NCBI GenBank assembly: GCA_038200385.1
Contig: JBBPYA010000354.1
Location: 1 to 34,531 of the forward strand
From: JBBPYA01 sp038200385
GTDB taxonomy: Bacteria > Actinomycetota > Actinomycetes > Mycobacteriales > Geodermatophilaceae
Length of the DNA stretch: 34,531 bases
Direction: 5' to 3'
Shown here: positions 1 to 7,167 of the stretch, one piece after another
Layout of the letters: each line of letters begins with the position of its first letter
Numbering within the stretch: the first letter of the stretch is position 1
The notes under the pieces: generated by a model
What the model saw: the letters and a program-made list of their open reading frames with translations, nothing else
What the model was told of the DNA's origin: nothing
Database searches by the model: none
Made by a program: the position numbers and the translations under genes

Positions 1-356
1 AACACGTCCGAGGTGTAGAACCGGTCGACCGCGTCCGGCAGCGGCATCTCCCCCACCAGCGGGTGCCGGTAGGGGGTGGCCGCCTCCGGCCCGTCGAGCA
101 GCCGCTGCACCGCGTCGGCGTGCACCTGCCAGGCGGCGACCGGGTCCTCCTCCGGCGACGGGCCGCGGTCGAGCATCAGGCCGGTCGCGCTCTTCAGGAA
201 GTCCGGGAACCACTCGACCAGGTGAGCGACCACGTCCCGGGCGCGCCATCCGGCCACCGGCGCCGGCGCGTCCCAGTCGGCCGCGCCCCGCACCCGAGCC
301 GTGAACCCGGCGGTCACCGCGCGATGGCGCCCGGCCGGGCCTGTGGGGAGGGTCAT
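1..356 (-). CDS. TIGR03086-type (DinB/maleylpyruvate isomerase N-terminal fold) protein, 3' end outside window
   Basis: Only the first 118 codons are inside the window; the gene runs off the left edge. The protein begins MTLPTGPAGRHRAVTAGF and contains GWRARDVVAHLVEWFPDFL. The pattern of W, DV and H-L-V followed by a helix is typical of the N-terminal helical bundle of TIGR03086 and mycothiol-dependent maleylpyruvate isomerase-like proteins, where the His of the VxHL segment is usually a metal ligand. The ATG at 356-354 overlaps the stop of the upstream SRPBCC gene by four bases (ATGA), so it is translationally coupled as the third gene of the ArsR operon. No substrate can be named. Family assignment is by motif recognition only, and the missing C-terminus prevents a length check. 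Confidence 0.72.
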   Translation of the reverse strand, partial: MTLPTGPAGRHRAVTAGFTARVRGAADWDAPAPVAGWRARDVVAHLVEWFPDFLKSATGLMLDRGPSPEEDPVAAWQVHADAVQRLLDGPEAATPYRHPLVGEMPLPDAVDRFYTSDV

Positions 357-865
357 GCCTCCGCTCCTTCGGCGGTCCCGGCGATCTCACCGGCGGCGAA
401 CAGGGCGTCCAGCTTGGCGTAGCCCTGGTCCACGCCGACCTCCATCCCGCTGCGCAGCCAGGCGTCCCGGCCCTCGAAGCTGTCGCACAGCGACTGTGCG
501 CGCAGCCGGGTGCGGCCGTCGCCGAGGTCTTCGAAGTTGAGCGTCTCCAGCGCGACTCCGTCCGGGTCGCCCTCCCAGGTGAAGGTCTGCACGATCCGGT
601 CCGGCCGGACCTCGTGGAAGCAGCCGTGGAAGCCGAACTCCATCCCGTCCCGGGCGGCGACGTAGCGCCAGCTGCCGCCGGTGCTGGCGTCCCAGCGGTC
701 CAGGGTGGTCGTCATCCCGTCCGGGCCGACCCACCGAACGAACAGCTCCGGGTCGGTGTGCGCCCGAAACAGCTGGGCCGGGGTGGCCGCGAAGTCCCGG
801 GTGACGCGGATGATCGGGACCGTCGGATCCGCCTCGATCGCCGCCTTCTTCATCGTGTCGTTCAT
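353..865 (-). CDS. SRPBCC / AHSA1-like domain protein
   Basis: A 170-residue protein. After a short N-terminal tail it shows the START/Bet v1-like pattern of the AHSA1 family: VTRDFAATPAQLFRAHTDPELFVRWVGPDG, then GGSWRYVA, FHEVRPDRIVQTFTWEG and a C-terminal helix with the common G(M/W)xxG...LDAL ending. These proteins form a hydrophobic ligand cavity, and their substrates are mostly unknown. The ATG at 865-863 overlaps the stop of the arsR gene by four bases. The ArsR-plus-SRPBCC pairing is a very common bacterial cassette in which the ArsR member represses the operon. A longer open frame upstream of this ATG exists but lies inside arsR and has no start signal. Family call is firm; biochemical role unknown. 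Confidence 0.88.
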   Translation of the reverse strand: MNDTMKKAAIEADPTVPIIRVTRDFAATPAQLFRAHTDPELFVRWVGPDGMTTTLDRWDASTGGSWRYVAARDGMEFGFHGCFHEVRPDRIVQTFTWEGDPDGVALETLNFEDLGDGRTRLRAQSLCDSFEGRDAWLRSGMEVGVDQGYAKLDALFAAGEIAGTAEGAEA

Positions 866-1224
866 GCCGTCTCCTCGCGCGTCGGGCGGTGCCCGGCCTC
901 CTCGTCGTCGTCCATCTCCGCCAGCACGGCGTCCAGCCGCCGGTACCGGGCCTCGGCCCGCTGCCGGTAGCGCTCGATCCACTTCGTCATCAGGTCGAAG
1001 ACCTTTGCCTCCAGGTGCACCGGGCTGCGGTGCCCCTCCGCGCAGCGGCTGACCAGGCCGGCCTGCTCGAGCACCTTCAGGTGCTTCGAGATGGCCTGCA
1101 CGCTCACCCGATACGGCGCCGCCAATTGCCCCACGGTGGCGTCGCCGTCGGTCAGCCGCGCCACCAGGTCGCGCCTGGTCGGATCGGCCAGGGCCGCGAA
1201 CACCTGCGACAGCGGGTCACTCAT
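862..1224 (-). CDS. ArsR/SmtB-family transcriptional repressor
   Basis: A 120-residue winged-helix regulator starting MSDPLSQVFAALADPTRRDL. The recognition helix region reads VSVQAISKHLKVLEQAGLVS, followed by the wing (HRSPVHLEA) and a dimerising C-terminal helix (MTKWIERYRQRAEARYRRLDAVL). No ELCVCDL metal-binding box is visible, so this is the non-metal subgroup usually paired with SRPBCC genes. The start at 1224 was chosen because the family normally begins a few residues before the conserved ALADPTRR segment; the 21 codons upstream would translate the operator and promoter region. It is the first gene of a three-gene operon and probably represses it through the two inverted repeats at 1239-1254 and 1284-1299. 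The inducing signal is unknown. Confidence 0.92.
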   Translation of the reverse strand: MSDPLSQVFAALADPTRRDLVARLTDGDATVGQLAAPYRVSVQAISKHLKVLEQAGLVSRCAEGHRSPVHLEAKVFDLMTKWIERYRQRAEARYRRLDAVLAEMDDDEEAGHRPTREETA

Positions 1225-1238
1225 CTCGGCCCCAAACC

Positions 1239-1254
1239 TCAACTGCTTGGTTGA
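1239..1254. promoter_or_regulatory. Proximal ArsR operator candidate
   Basis: TCAACTGCTTGGTTGA is a 16-base inverted repeat with TCAAC/GTTGA arms. It covers the expected transcription start of the arsR operon, just downstream of the -10 element at 1259-1264. A second copy of the same pattern lies at 1284-1299. TCAAC-N6-GTTGA-like sites in front of ArsR/SRPBCC cassettes are common in actinobacteria to my knowledge. Binding is inferred. Confidence 0.65.
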
Positions 1255-1258
1255 CGAA

Positions 1259-1287
1259 ACCGTATGCCCTCGCCTAACAAGTGTCAA
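1259..1287 (-). promoter_or_regulatory. Promoter of the arsR-SRPBCC operon
   Basis: On the minus strand TTGACA (1287-1282, a perfect -35) is followed after 17 bases by TACGGT (1264-1259), which fits the actinobacterial TANNNT -10. The predicted start of transcription is near 1252, about 28 bases before the arsR ATG. The -35 overlaps the distal operator and the start point lies in the proximal operator. Confidence 0.75.
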
Positions 1288-1299
1288 CCGAATGATTGA
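1284..1299. promoter_or_regulatory. Distal ArsR operator candidate
   Basis: TCAACCGAATGATTGA repeats the arm pattern of the proximal site (TCAAC/ATTGA, one base off perfect symmetry), with centres 45 bp apart. It overlaps the TTGACA -35 of the arsR promoter. Two dimers could therefore bracket the promoter; cooperative binding is inference. Confidence 0.6.
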
Positions 1300-1349
1300 T
1301 AATGATGCGAGGCCGTCGGTCGGGGTCCCGGGCTAGACTGCGTTAGTCG

Positions 1350-1365
1350 TCGAACGTACGTTCGA
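1350..1365. promoter_or_regulatory. LexA (SOS) box upstream of dinB
   Basis: TCGAACGTACGTTCGA is a perfect 16-base palindrome matching the actinobacterial and Gram-positive LexA consensus TCGAAC-N4-GTTCGA. It ends 17 bases before the dinB start and lies downstream of a possible -10, TAGACT (1334-1339), placing it over or just after the start of transcription, a typical repressor position. The palindrome is seen directly; LexA binding is inferred from the consensus. Confidence 0.85.
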
Positions 1366-1382
1366 TACGGGGAGATGGTGCG

Positions 1383-2696
1383 ATGGGTCCGGCCCGGGAC
1401 CGCTCCGCGTCCCCCAGCGACGAGGGCTGCCGGTTCCTGCACGTGGACATGGACGCGTTCTTCGCCAGTGTCGAGATCCGTCGTCGGCCCGAACTGCGCG
1501 GCAAGCCGGTGATCGTCGGCGGGGACGGCAACCGGGGCGTGGTGACCTCGGCGTCGTACGAGGCGCGGGCGTACGGCGTACACAGCGCAATGCCCTCCGG
1601 GCGGGCCCGGCGACTGTGCCCGCACGCGATCTTCGTGCCGGGCAACTACGCGCTCTACACCGAGGTGTCCGCGGGCGTGATGGCGCTGTTCCGCTCGATC
1701 ACCCCGCTCGTGGAGCCGCTGTCCCTGGACGAGGCGTTCCTGGACGTCGCCGGCGCGCGCCGTCGGCTGGGCAGCCCGCGCCAGGTCGCGGCGTGGATCA
1801 AGGCCCGGGTCGAGGACGAGCAGGGCATCACCTGCTCAGTGGGCGTGGCGACCACGAAGTTCGTGGCCAAGCTGGCCTCCACCCGCAGCAAGCCCGACGG
1901 GCTGCTCGTCGTTCCGGCTGCGGACGTGATCGGCTTCCTGCACGCGTTGCCGGTGTCCGCGCTGTGGGGGGTGGGTGCCCGGACCGAGGAGCAGCTGACC
2001 CGGCTCGGTCTGCGCTCGGTCGGGCAGGTCGCACATACCCCGCTGCCCACCCTGCAGCGGGCGCTGGGACCGGGGCTGGGATCGCACCTGCACGCGTTGT
2101 CCTGGGGGCGCGACGAGCGGGTCGTCGTCCCCCACGAGCCGGAGAAGTCGATCGGATCGGAGGAGACGTTCGGCTCCGACGTCGACGATCCCGCGGTGAT
2201 CCGCCGCGAGCTGCTCCGGTTGGCCGAGCGGACCGCAGGTCGGCTGCGCTCGGCGACGATGCTCACCCGCACGATCAGCATCAAGGTGCGCTTCCACGAC
2301 TTCACCACGATCACCCGGTCCCGGACGGTGCCGGTTCCCACGGACGTCGCGCAGGAGATCTTCGACGTGGCCTGGCAGCTGTACGACGCGCTGGGGCTGG
2401 AACGAGCCCGGGTCCGGCTGGTGGGTGTCCGAGCCGAGGGGCTGCTCCCCGCGGACGAGGCCCCCGTCCAGCTGCTGCTCGGGGCCCGGGAGCACGGACG
2501 GCGCGACGCAGAGCAGGCGGCGGACCGGGCCGCCCTCCGCTTCGGTGCCGGGGCCGTCCGCCCGGGCACCCTGGTCGACCCCCGGGGGAGTCGGCCGGAC
2601 CCGGCCCGCGGGCCCGGACCGGGCTCGACGCGCGGTTCGGGACCGCCTGCTGGCATGCGGCAGCCGCCGAACCCGGCGCCACGGTCGGAGCCGTAG
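1383..2696 (+). CDS. dinB: DNA polymerase IV (Y-family translesion polymerase)
   Basis: 437 residues. The palm begins FLHVDMDAFFASVE, giving metal ligand Asp22, and the second catalytic motif SLDEAFLDV gives Asp116 and Glu117. YEARAYGVHSAMP and the thumb helix-hairpin-helix (LPVSALWGVGARTEEQLTRLGL) follow, then the little-finger domain with KSIGSEETFG. A clamp-binding-like QLLLG lies before the actinobacterial ending DRAALRFGAGAVRPGTLV. About 40 further residues rich in Pro, Gly and Arg form a disordered tail beyond the usual length. The ATG is preceded by GGGGAGA. The enzyme performs error-prone bypass synthesis past DNA lesions. The LexA box immediately upstream suggests SOS induction. The gene is divergent from the arsR operon. 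Confidence 0.95.
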   Translation: MGPARDRSASPSDEGCRFLHVDMDAFFASVEIRRRPELRGKPVIVGGDGNRGVVTSASYEARAYGVHSAMPSGRARRLCPHAIFVPGNYALYTEVSAGVMALFRSITPLVEPLSLDEAFLDVAGARRRLGSPRQVAAWIKARVEDEQGITCSVGVATTKFVAKLASTRSKPDGLLVVPAADVIGFLHALPVSALWGVGARTEEQLTRLGLRSVGQVAHTPLPTLQRALGPGLGSHLHALSWGRDERVVVPHEPEKSIGSEETFGSDVDDPAVIRRELLRLAERTAGRLRSATMLTRTISIKVRFHDFTTITRSRTVPVPTDVAQEIFDVAWQLYDALGLERARVRLVGVRAEGLLPADEAPVQLLLGAREHGRRDAEQAADRAALRFGAGAVRPGTLVDPRGSRPDPARGPGPGSTRGSGPPAGMRQPPNPAPRSEP

Positions 2697-2751
2697 TCAG
2701 ATCGGAACCATTCCGCCTCCAGTTCGCCTTTCGCGCAGCGCGTACTGCTCG

Positions 2752-2757
2752 TATCCT
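2752..2757 (+). promoter_or_regulatory. Possible -10 for the DUF3040 gene
   Basis: TATCCT fits the TANNNT -10 pattern. The hexamer 17 bases upstream (TTTCGC, 2729-2734) is a poor -35. It lies 84 bases before the DUF3040 GTG, in the 144-base gap after dinB, and would give a leader of about 75 bases. Weak, position-based call. Confidence 0.35.
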
Positions 2758-2840
2758 TGCCGGTAGCGGGTGTCCCATCCGCTCCTCGTCAGCTCGGTCG
2801 GCACTGCCGTCCGAGCTTGTGGCAGCACCGGGAGGATCGC

Positions 2841-3230
2841 GTGCCGCTCTCTGAGCACGAGCAGCGCCTGCTCGAGCAGATCGAGCGCGCGCTGATCGAC
2901 GACGACCCCAAGTTCGCCTCAACGGTGCGCTCGACGGATCTGCGGACCCGGGCCCGCCGCAAGATCCGGCTGTCCGTCCTGCTGGTCATCCTCGGGCTCG
3001 CGCTGCTCATCGGTGGCGCGGTGAGTTCGACCGTGGCGCTGGGCGTGCTGGGTTTCCTGGTGATGTTCGCCGCCGGCGGGTACGCGGTGCTGAACTACAA
3101 GCACCTGTCCGGGGGGTCCGACCCGCGCGGGGGCGAGGACGGCAAGGCCGCTGGCAAGGCCAGCAAGCAGCGCAAGACCCCGTTGAAGGGCCGCCTCGAG
3201 GAGCGCTTCCGCCGCCGCTACGACGAGTAG
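2841..3230 (+). CDS. DUF3040 small membrane protein
   Basis: 129 residues starting VPLSEHEQRLLEQIERALIDDDPKFAS, the signature opening of DUF3040. A basic stretch (RTRARRKIR) is followed by two transmembrane helices (about residues 38-56 and 59-76) and a charged cytoplasmic tail rich in Lys and Arg. The GTG start is set by GGAGG five bases upstream and by the conserved PLSEHEQ opening; an in-frame upstream ATG has no ribosome site. Function unknown. The gene is recurrent near mraZ in actinobacteria (in Mycobacterium it lies a few genes from mraZ), which suggests a link to envelope or division but proves nothing. Confidence 0.9.
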   Translation: MPLSEHEQRLLEQIERALIDDDPKFASTVRSTDLRTRARRKIRLSVLLVILGLALLIGGAVSSTVALGVLGFLVMFAAGGYAVLNYKHLSGGSDPRGGEDGKAAGKASKQRKTPLKGRLEERFRRRYDE

Positions 3231-3342
3231 CGCCCGCGACCCGCGCTCCCTCCCCGGCTGTCAGTCTGCGCCGGATGTAGTCCGCAGTTCCGGCTCGAGC
3301 GCCTGCGCGGCGCGGGCCTCCGAACTCCGGGTTTCGGCTCGC

Positions 3343-3381
3343 GGATGCGGATCCGGTCACCGGCTGACCGGATCGGCATCC
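3343..3381. terminator. Strong hairpin between convergent operons, probable bidirectional terminator
   Basis: Arms of 17 bases (3343-3359 and 3365-3381) pair perfectly except for one G-G mismatch in the middle; the loop is CCGGC. There is no T-tract on either strand, as is usual for actinobacterial terminators. It lies in the 227-base gap between the stop codons of DUF3040 (3230) and the transglutaminase gene (3458), so it could end both transcripts. Confidence 0.75.
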
Positions 3382-3457
3382 ATGGGTCAGGAACCGGCGG
3401 TGCGGGCTTGTGCGGTGGCACCCCGGGCCTGCGGTGGGGGTGTGGCCCCGACTTCAG

Positions 3458-5761
3458 CTACGGGGTACGCGGAGTGGGAACCAGGCCGCGCATCCGTTGC
3501 CGGCCGCGCTGGCCCATCCCCGCCAACGCCGCCCGCATGGACAGCACCGATGACGGTGGGGCCAGCACGGCACGGATCCGGTCCAGGCGTCGGCTCTCCC
3601 GCCGCATCGCGCGACCCGCGGTCCGGGCCGCGGCGGCTAGGTCACCATCCACCGCGGCCTGCGCGGTCGGTGCGTACCGGGCTCGTTCCTCGGCCGTGGC
3701 CAGCAACCGCACAGCCTCGGCCGCGGGCCGATCGAACCCGTACTCGCGGGCCAATCGTCTGGCCACTCCACGTGGGGTCTCGGAGCCGATCAGTCGTCCC
3801 CGCAGGTCGGTGGCCACCGCGAGCATCTCGTCCCAGGCCGCATTGGCCCCCGACAGCCCGCCGGCCGCGGCCAGGCTCAGTCGTCGTCGGCGCCGGAGGA
3901 GCCGGATCGTGAGCGGGCTGAGCAGCGCCACCACGATCAGCACGACGCCAAAGGAGATCAGGGCGGTCCGCGGGTCCAGGAGTCCGGCCGGGCCGCCGCT
4001 GCTGCTGCCGGGGCCCTGGTTCGGCGACAGCTGCGGCTCCAGCTGCGCCGTCGGCCGCTGCCCGCTCCCGGACGCCACGGTGTTCGTCGACGACGCGCTC
4101 GACGCGCTGGGCAGGCTGTCCGCCCGCGGCGCGTAGGGGAGGGTGATGCCTCGCCCACCGGCCAGCGGGGTCGGGTCGAAGGGCACCCACCCGATCTTGT
4201 CGAAGTAGGCCTCGACCCACGCGTGGGCGTCGTCGGTGGTCACCGTCCAGGTGTCGCCGTCGCGCTTGCCCGGGGTGTACCCGATCACCACTCGGGCCGG
4301 CACGTTGGCAAAGCGCAGCATCACGGCCATCGCGGCGGCGTACTGCTCGCAGTAGCCCCGCCGGTTGGTCAGGAAGTCGACGAGGTCGCTGCCGCTGGTC
4401 CCCGGTTTCGTGCTCAGGCTGTAGATGAACCCGTTGTCACGGTTGGTGAAGAAGTTGCTGATCGCCAGGGTCCGGCCGAACGGCCCGTTCGCACCGGACA
4501 CCAACCGGCGAACCAGATCGGCGATCTCGGGGCGGACGCCCTGCGCCAGCGCGGTGAAGCGGCGTTGAACCTGATCGTTGGAGCTCAGGTCGGGGGCGGC
4601 TGCCAGCTGGGACTGGGTCGGCCGCGGCTCATCGGCTACCACGCTGTAGGCCAGCCCCGCGGTCCGGTCGTTCTCGCTCCAGACCGTCGAGCTGATCGCG
4701 TCGAAGCGCCAGTCGCCGGGGCTGTCGATGTCCCGGGTGCTGTAGTAGGTGGACAGGAACCGGTCGTCCTGGTTGAGCACCGTGATCTGGGCGTCCACCC
4801 GGCGGGTGGGACTGGTGACCGGTACGCCGGGCAGGCTGCCGGCGTTCGCGTCGAACGTGCCGTCCAGGTTGCCCGGTGCCCACCCCTGATCGGTGTAGGT
4901 CTCCAGGGACACCGAACGCAGGTAGTACGGGTCGTCGACGTTGACCTTCACCTGGAACAGGTCGACCGGCTCGGGCAGGGTGAGGTCACCGGCCAGGCCG
5001 ACGAGCGGGTTGAGCGACACACCGGGGCCGTTGCCGATCCCGTTGCCGGCGGGGTTCAGGATGCCCGGGGGCAGGGTCGGGACGAGCAGGGGCACCGCCA
5101 CCCCGGCCAGGATTGCCAGCAGCCCGATCCGCCTCGACGCCGGCAGCCCGAAGCGGGGCGTGGACTGTCCGTCGGCGGGTCGACCCCAGCGCAGCAGCGA
5201 CTCCCGTCCGTCGACGAAGAGCATGATCAGATAGCCGGTCGCGGCCCCGACGAACGGCCACCACGGGATGCCCTCGACGATGGCCGCCGTCGGGATCGCG
5301 TAGAGCATGAGCAGCGCCAGCCCGGCCACGGCCGGCCGCCGCATGCTGACCGCGACGATGTCCACGGCCACCGCGACCGCGCCGACACCGAGCGAGGCCA
5401 GGAAGAGCAACTCGGTCAGTGTCTGCGCCGGGGAGACCTGGGTGCGGACGGCGTACCCGGCCTGGCCGAGCAGCTCCCGCATGTCCGACAGGCTGGTCCA
5501 GGTCGGAAGCAACCCGAGAAAGGCGTGCGTCGGCACGAAGAGCGCGGTGAGGACGAGCAGGCCGGCGCCCAATTCGAGCAGCGGCGCAAAGGCCCCGAGC
5601 GGGCGCACCCGCCGGGCGGCGATGCTGACGGCGACGATCGCCAGGACGGTGATCAGCACCGGTCGCAGCCAGGCGAGGGTGACGAACACCGGCTCGAGGG
5701 ACAGTGCCCCGAGCAGTACCCCGACCCCGGAGGCCAGGGCGAGCCTGGTCGTGGTCGTCAC
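3458..5761 (-). CDS. DUF3488/transglutaminase-like membrane protein (TgpA family)
   Basis: 767 residues. The first ~200 hold about seven transmembrane helices (DUF3488/TgpA_N). An extracytoplasmic region follows, then the transglutaminase core with a complete triad: Cys471 in RRGYCEQYAAAM, His513 in DDAHAWVEAY and Asp529 in PFDPTP. After a Ser/Pro-rich linker comes another helix (ALISFGVVLIVVALLSPL), then a cytoplasmic C-terminal domain of DUF4129-like character. The GTG start overlaps the DUF58 stop by four bases; the frame stays open upstream but only inside the DUF58 gene. With MoxR and DUF58 it forms a conserved three-gene set, presumed to assemble or process an envelope protein complex. 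The cross-linked or cleaved substrate is unknown. Confidence 0.93.
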   Translation of the reverse strand: MTTTTRLALASGVGVLLGALSLEPVFVTLAWLRPVLITVLAIVAVSIAARRVRPLGAFAPLLELGAGLLVLTALFVPTHAFLGLLPTWTSLSDMRELLGQAGYAVRTQVSPAQTLTELLFLASLGVGAVAVAVDIVAVSMRRPAVAGLALLMLYAIPTAAIVEGIPWWPFVGAATGYLIMLFVDGRESLLRWGRPADGQSTPRFGLPASRRIGLLAILAGVAVPLLVPTLPPGILNPAGNGIGNGPGVSLNPLVGLAGDLTLPEPVDLFQVKVNVDDPYYLRSVSLETYTDQGWAPGNLDGTFDANAGSLPGVPVTSPTRRVDAQITVLNQDDRFLSTYYSTRDIDSPGDWRFDAISSTVWSENDRTAGLAYSVVADEPRPTQSQLAAAPDLSSNDQVQRRFTALAQGVRPEIADLVRRLVSGANGPFGRTLAISNFFTNRDNGFIYSLSTKPGTSGSDLVDFLTNRRGYCEQYAAAMAVMLRFANVPARVVIGYTPGKRDGDTWTVTTDDAHAWVEAYFDKIGWVPFDPTPLAGGRGITLPYAPRADSLPSASSASSTNTVASGSGQRPTAQLEPQLSPNQGPGSSSGGPAGLLDPRTALISFGVVLIVVALLSPLTIRLLRRRRRLSLAAAGGLSGANAAWDEMLAVATDLRGRLIGSETPRGVARRLAREYGFDRPAAEAVRLLATAEERARYAPTAQAAVDGDLAAAARTAGRAMRRESRRLDRIRAVLAPPSSVLSMRAALAGMGQRGRQRMRGLVPTPRTP

Positions 5762-7161
5762 CGCCGTCCTCCGATCGGGGCCGGTCCCGGAGCCGACGCC
5801 CGGCCGTCGGCGGCACCGGCTGCCGGCCCGGACGGACCCGGGTCGGGTCCGGCGCCCGGCTCGCTGCGCGCTGCCCGACCGAAGGGGGCCCCGCCGCCGG
5901 AGGAGGCGGCGAAGGCCGAGACCCCGGCCTGGGACCAGGCCTCGGTGATCGTCCGGCCGCGCGTGCCTACGACGATCCGCCAGCCGCAGCTGCGCAGCAC
6001 AGCCACGGCCGCCTCGTGGCGGGCGAGGATCTTTGCGCGGTCCGAGTGCGAGGCAGGCGCCCAGGACGTCACGTCGCAGAGCACCGCGATGCTGCGCGAG
6101 GTACCGGAGCGCCCGAGCGCCAGGGCCTGCGCCTCGTCGGGTCCGATGTCCCCGAGCACGGCGACGAGCAGGCCGTCCTCGTTGGCCTGACGCAGGGCCT
6201 GCACTCCCCGGTCGAGTTCGTGGTTCGGGGAACTGGCGAGCACCGCGAGCTGGTCCAGGAGCAGGTGCCCGGCGCGGAAGTCCCCGTCGGTGCCGGTCAG
6301 CAGCTCCCCGTTGTCGGTGAACAACCGCAGCGAGTAGCCGAGCCGGCCGAGGTGGATCCCGACGCTGGCCGCCGCGCTGACCGACCACTCGAAGCTGCTC
6401 TGTGCAGCCTCACCCCGATGCCGGGCCAGCCGCGCGTCCACGATCATCGCGGCCCTGGTCTGCCAGGGCTGCTCCTCCCGCCGCACCATCAACTTCCCGG
6501 TCCGGGCGAAGGAGCGCCAGTGCACCTTGCGCAGGTCGTCGCCCTCGCGGTACTCGCGGGTGGCCGCGTCGTCCTCACCCTGGGTCGCCACCGATCGCGA
6601 CGAGCTGTCCCCGCCGGTAGACCAGGCGCCGCCGAGCCCCACGCTCGGGAGCGGATGCACCTTCGGGACCACGGTGAGCGTGTCGGTGCTCGCGAACCCC
6701 CGGCTGAGCTCGACCAGGCCGAACGGGTCGGCCAGGCGCAGCCGCAACGGTCCCACCCGGTACCGGCCGCGCAGCTCCGACTTCGCCTCGTAGTGCACCG
6801 TGCGGGACTCGTTCGCGCTGACCCGGTCGACGACGAAGCGCGGCCGGGTGCCCAGCGTGTAGGGCAGGGTGTCCTCCAGCAGCATCAGGCCGGTGGGAAC
6901 CCGCGACACGTTGCCGAGGGTGACCTGGACGGTGGCCGGCTCACCGGCAGGGACCCGCGCCGGGGAGATCACCCGACTGCACGACAGGCGGAACTGGGTG
7001 CGGGCCACCAACGCCGCCGCGATCAGCGGCAGTGCGACGAGGAAGACCGCGACCCGCAGCAGGTCGTTCTCGCCGAGGAACAGCGCGCTCACCGCGGCCG
7101 ACCCGCCGGCCGCGATGAAGCAGCGGCCACGCGTGGTCAGTCCGGACAGCGTCTGCCGCAT
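5758..7161 (-). CDS. DUF58 (von Willebrand A-like) protein
   Basis: 467 residues. Two N-terminal transmembrane helices (TTRGRCFIAAGGSAAVSALFLGE; LLRVAVFLVALPLIAAALVA) precede a beta-rich region. The DUF58 core then shows EYREGDDLRKVHWRSFARTGKLMVRREEQ, the hallmark of the family, and a VWA-like fold with VDARLA in place of the metal-site DxSxS, so metal binding is doubtful. The last ~50 residues are a Gly/Pro/Ala-rich tail. It lies 6 bases after moxR and overlaps the transglutaminase gene by four bases, hence one operon. MoxR ATPases are thought to act as chaperones for VWA/DUF58 partners; the exact role here is not known. Confidence 0.93.
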   Translation of the reverse strand: MRQTLSGLTTRGRCFIAAGGSAAVSALFLGENDLLRVAVFLVALPLIAAALVARTQFRLSCSRVISPARVPAGEPATVQVTLGNVSRVPTGLMLLEDTLPYTLGTRPRFVVDRVSANESRTVHYEAKSELRGRYRVGPLRLRLADPFGLVELSRGFASTDTLTVVPKVHPLPSVGLGGAWSTGGDSSSRSVATQGEDDAATREYREGDDLRKVHWRSFARTGKLMVRREEQPWQTRAAMIVDARLARHRGEAAQSSFEWSVSAAASVGIHLGRLGYSLRLFTDNGELLTGTDGDFRAGHLLLDQLAVLASSPNHELDRGVQALRQANEDGLLVAVLGDIGPDEAQALALGRSGTSRSIAVLCDVTSWAPASHSDRAKILARHEAAVAVLRSCGWRIVVGTRGRTITEAWSQAGVSAFAASSGGGAPFGRAARSEPGAGPDPGPSGPAAGAADGRASAPGPAPIGGRR

Positions 7162-7167
7162 CAGCGC

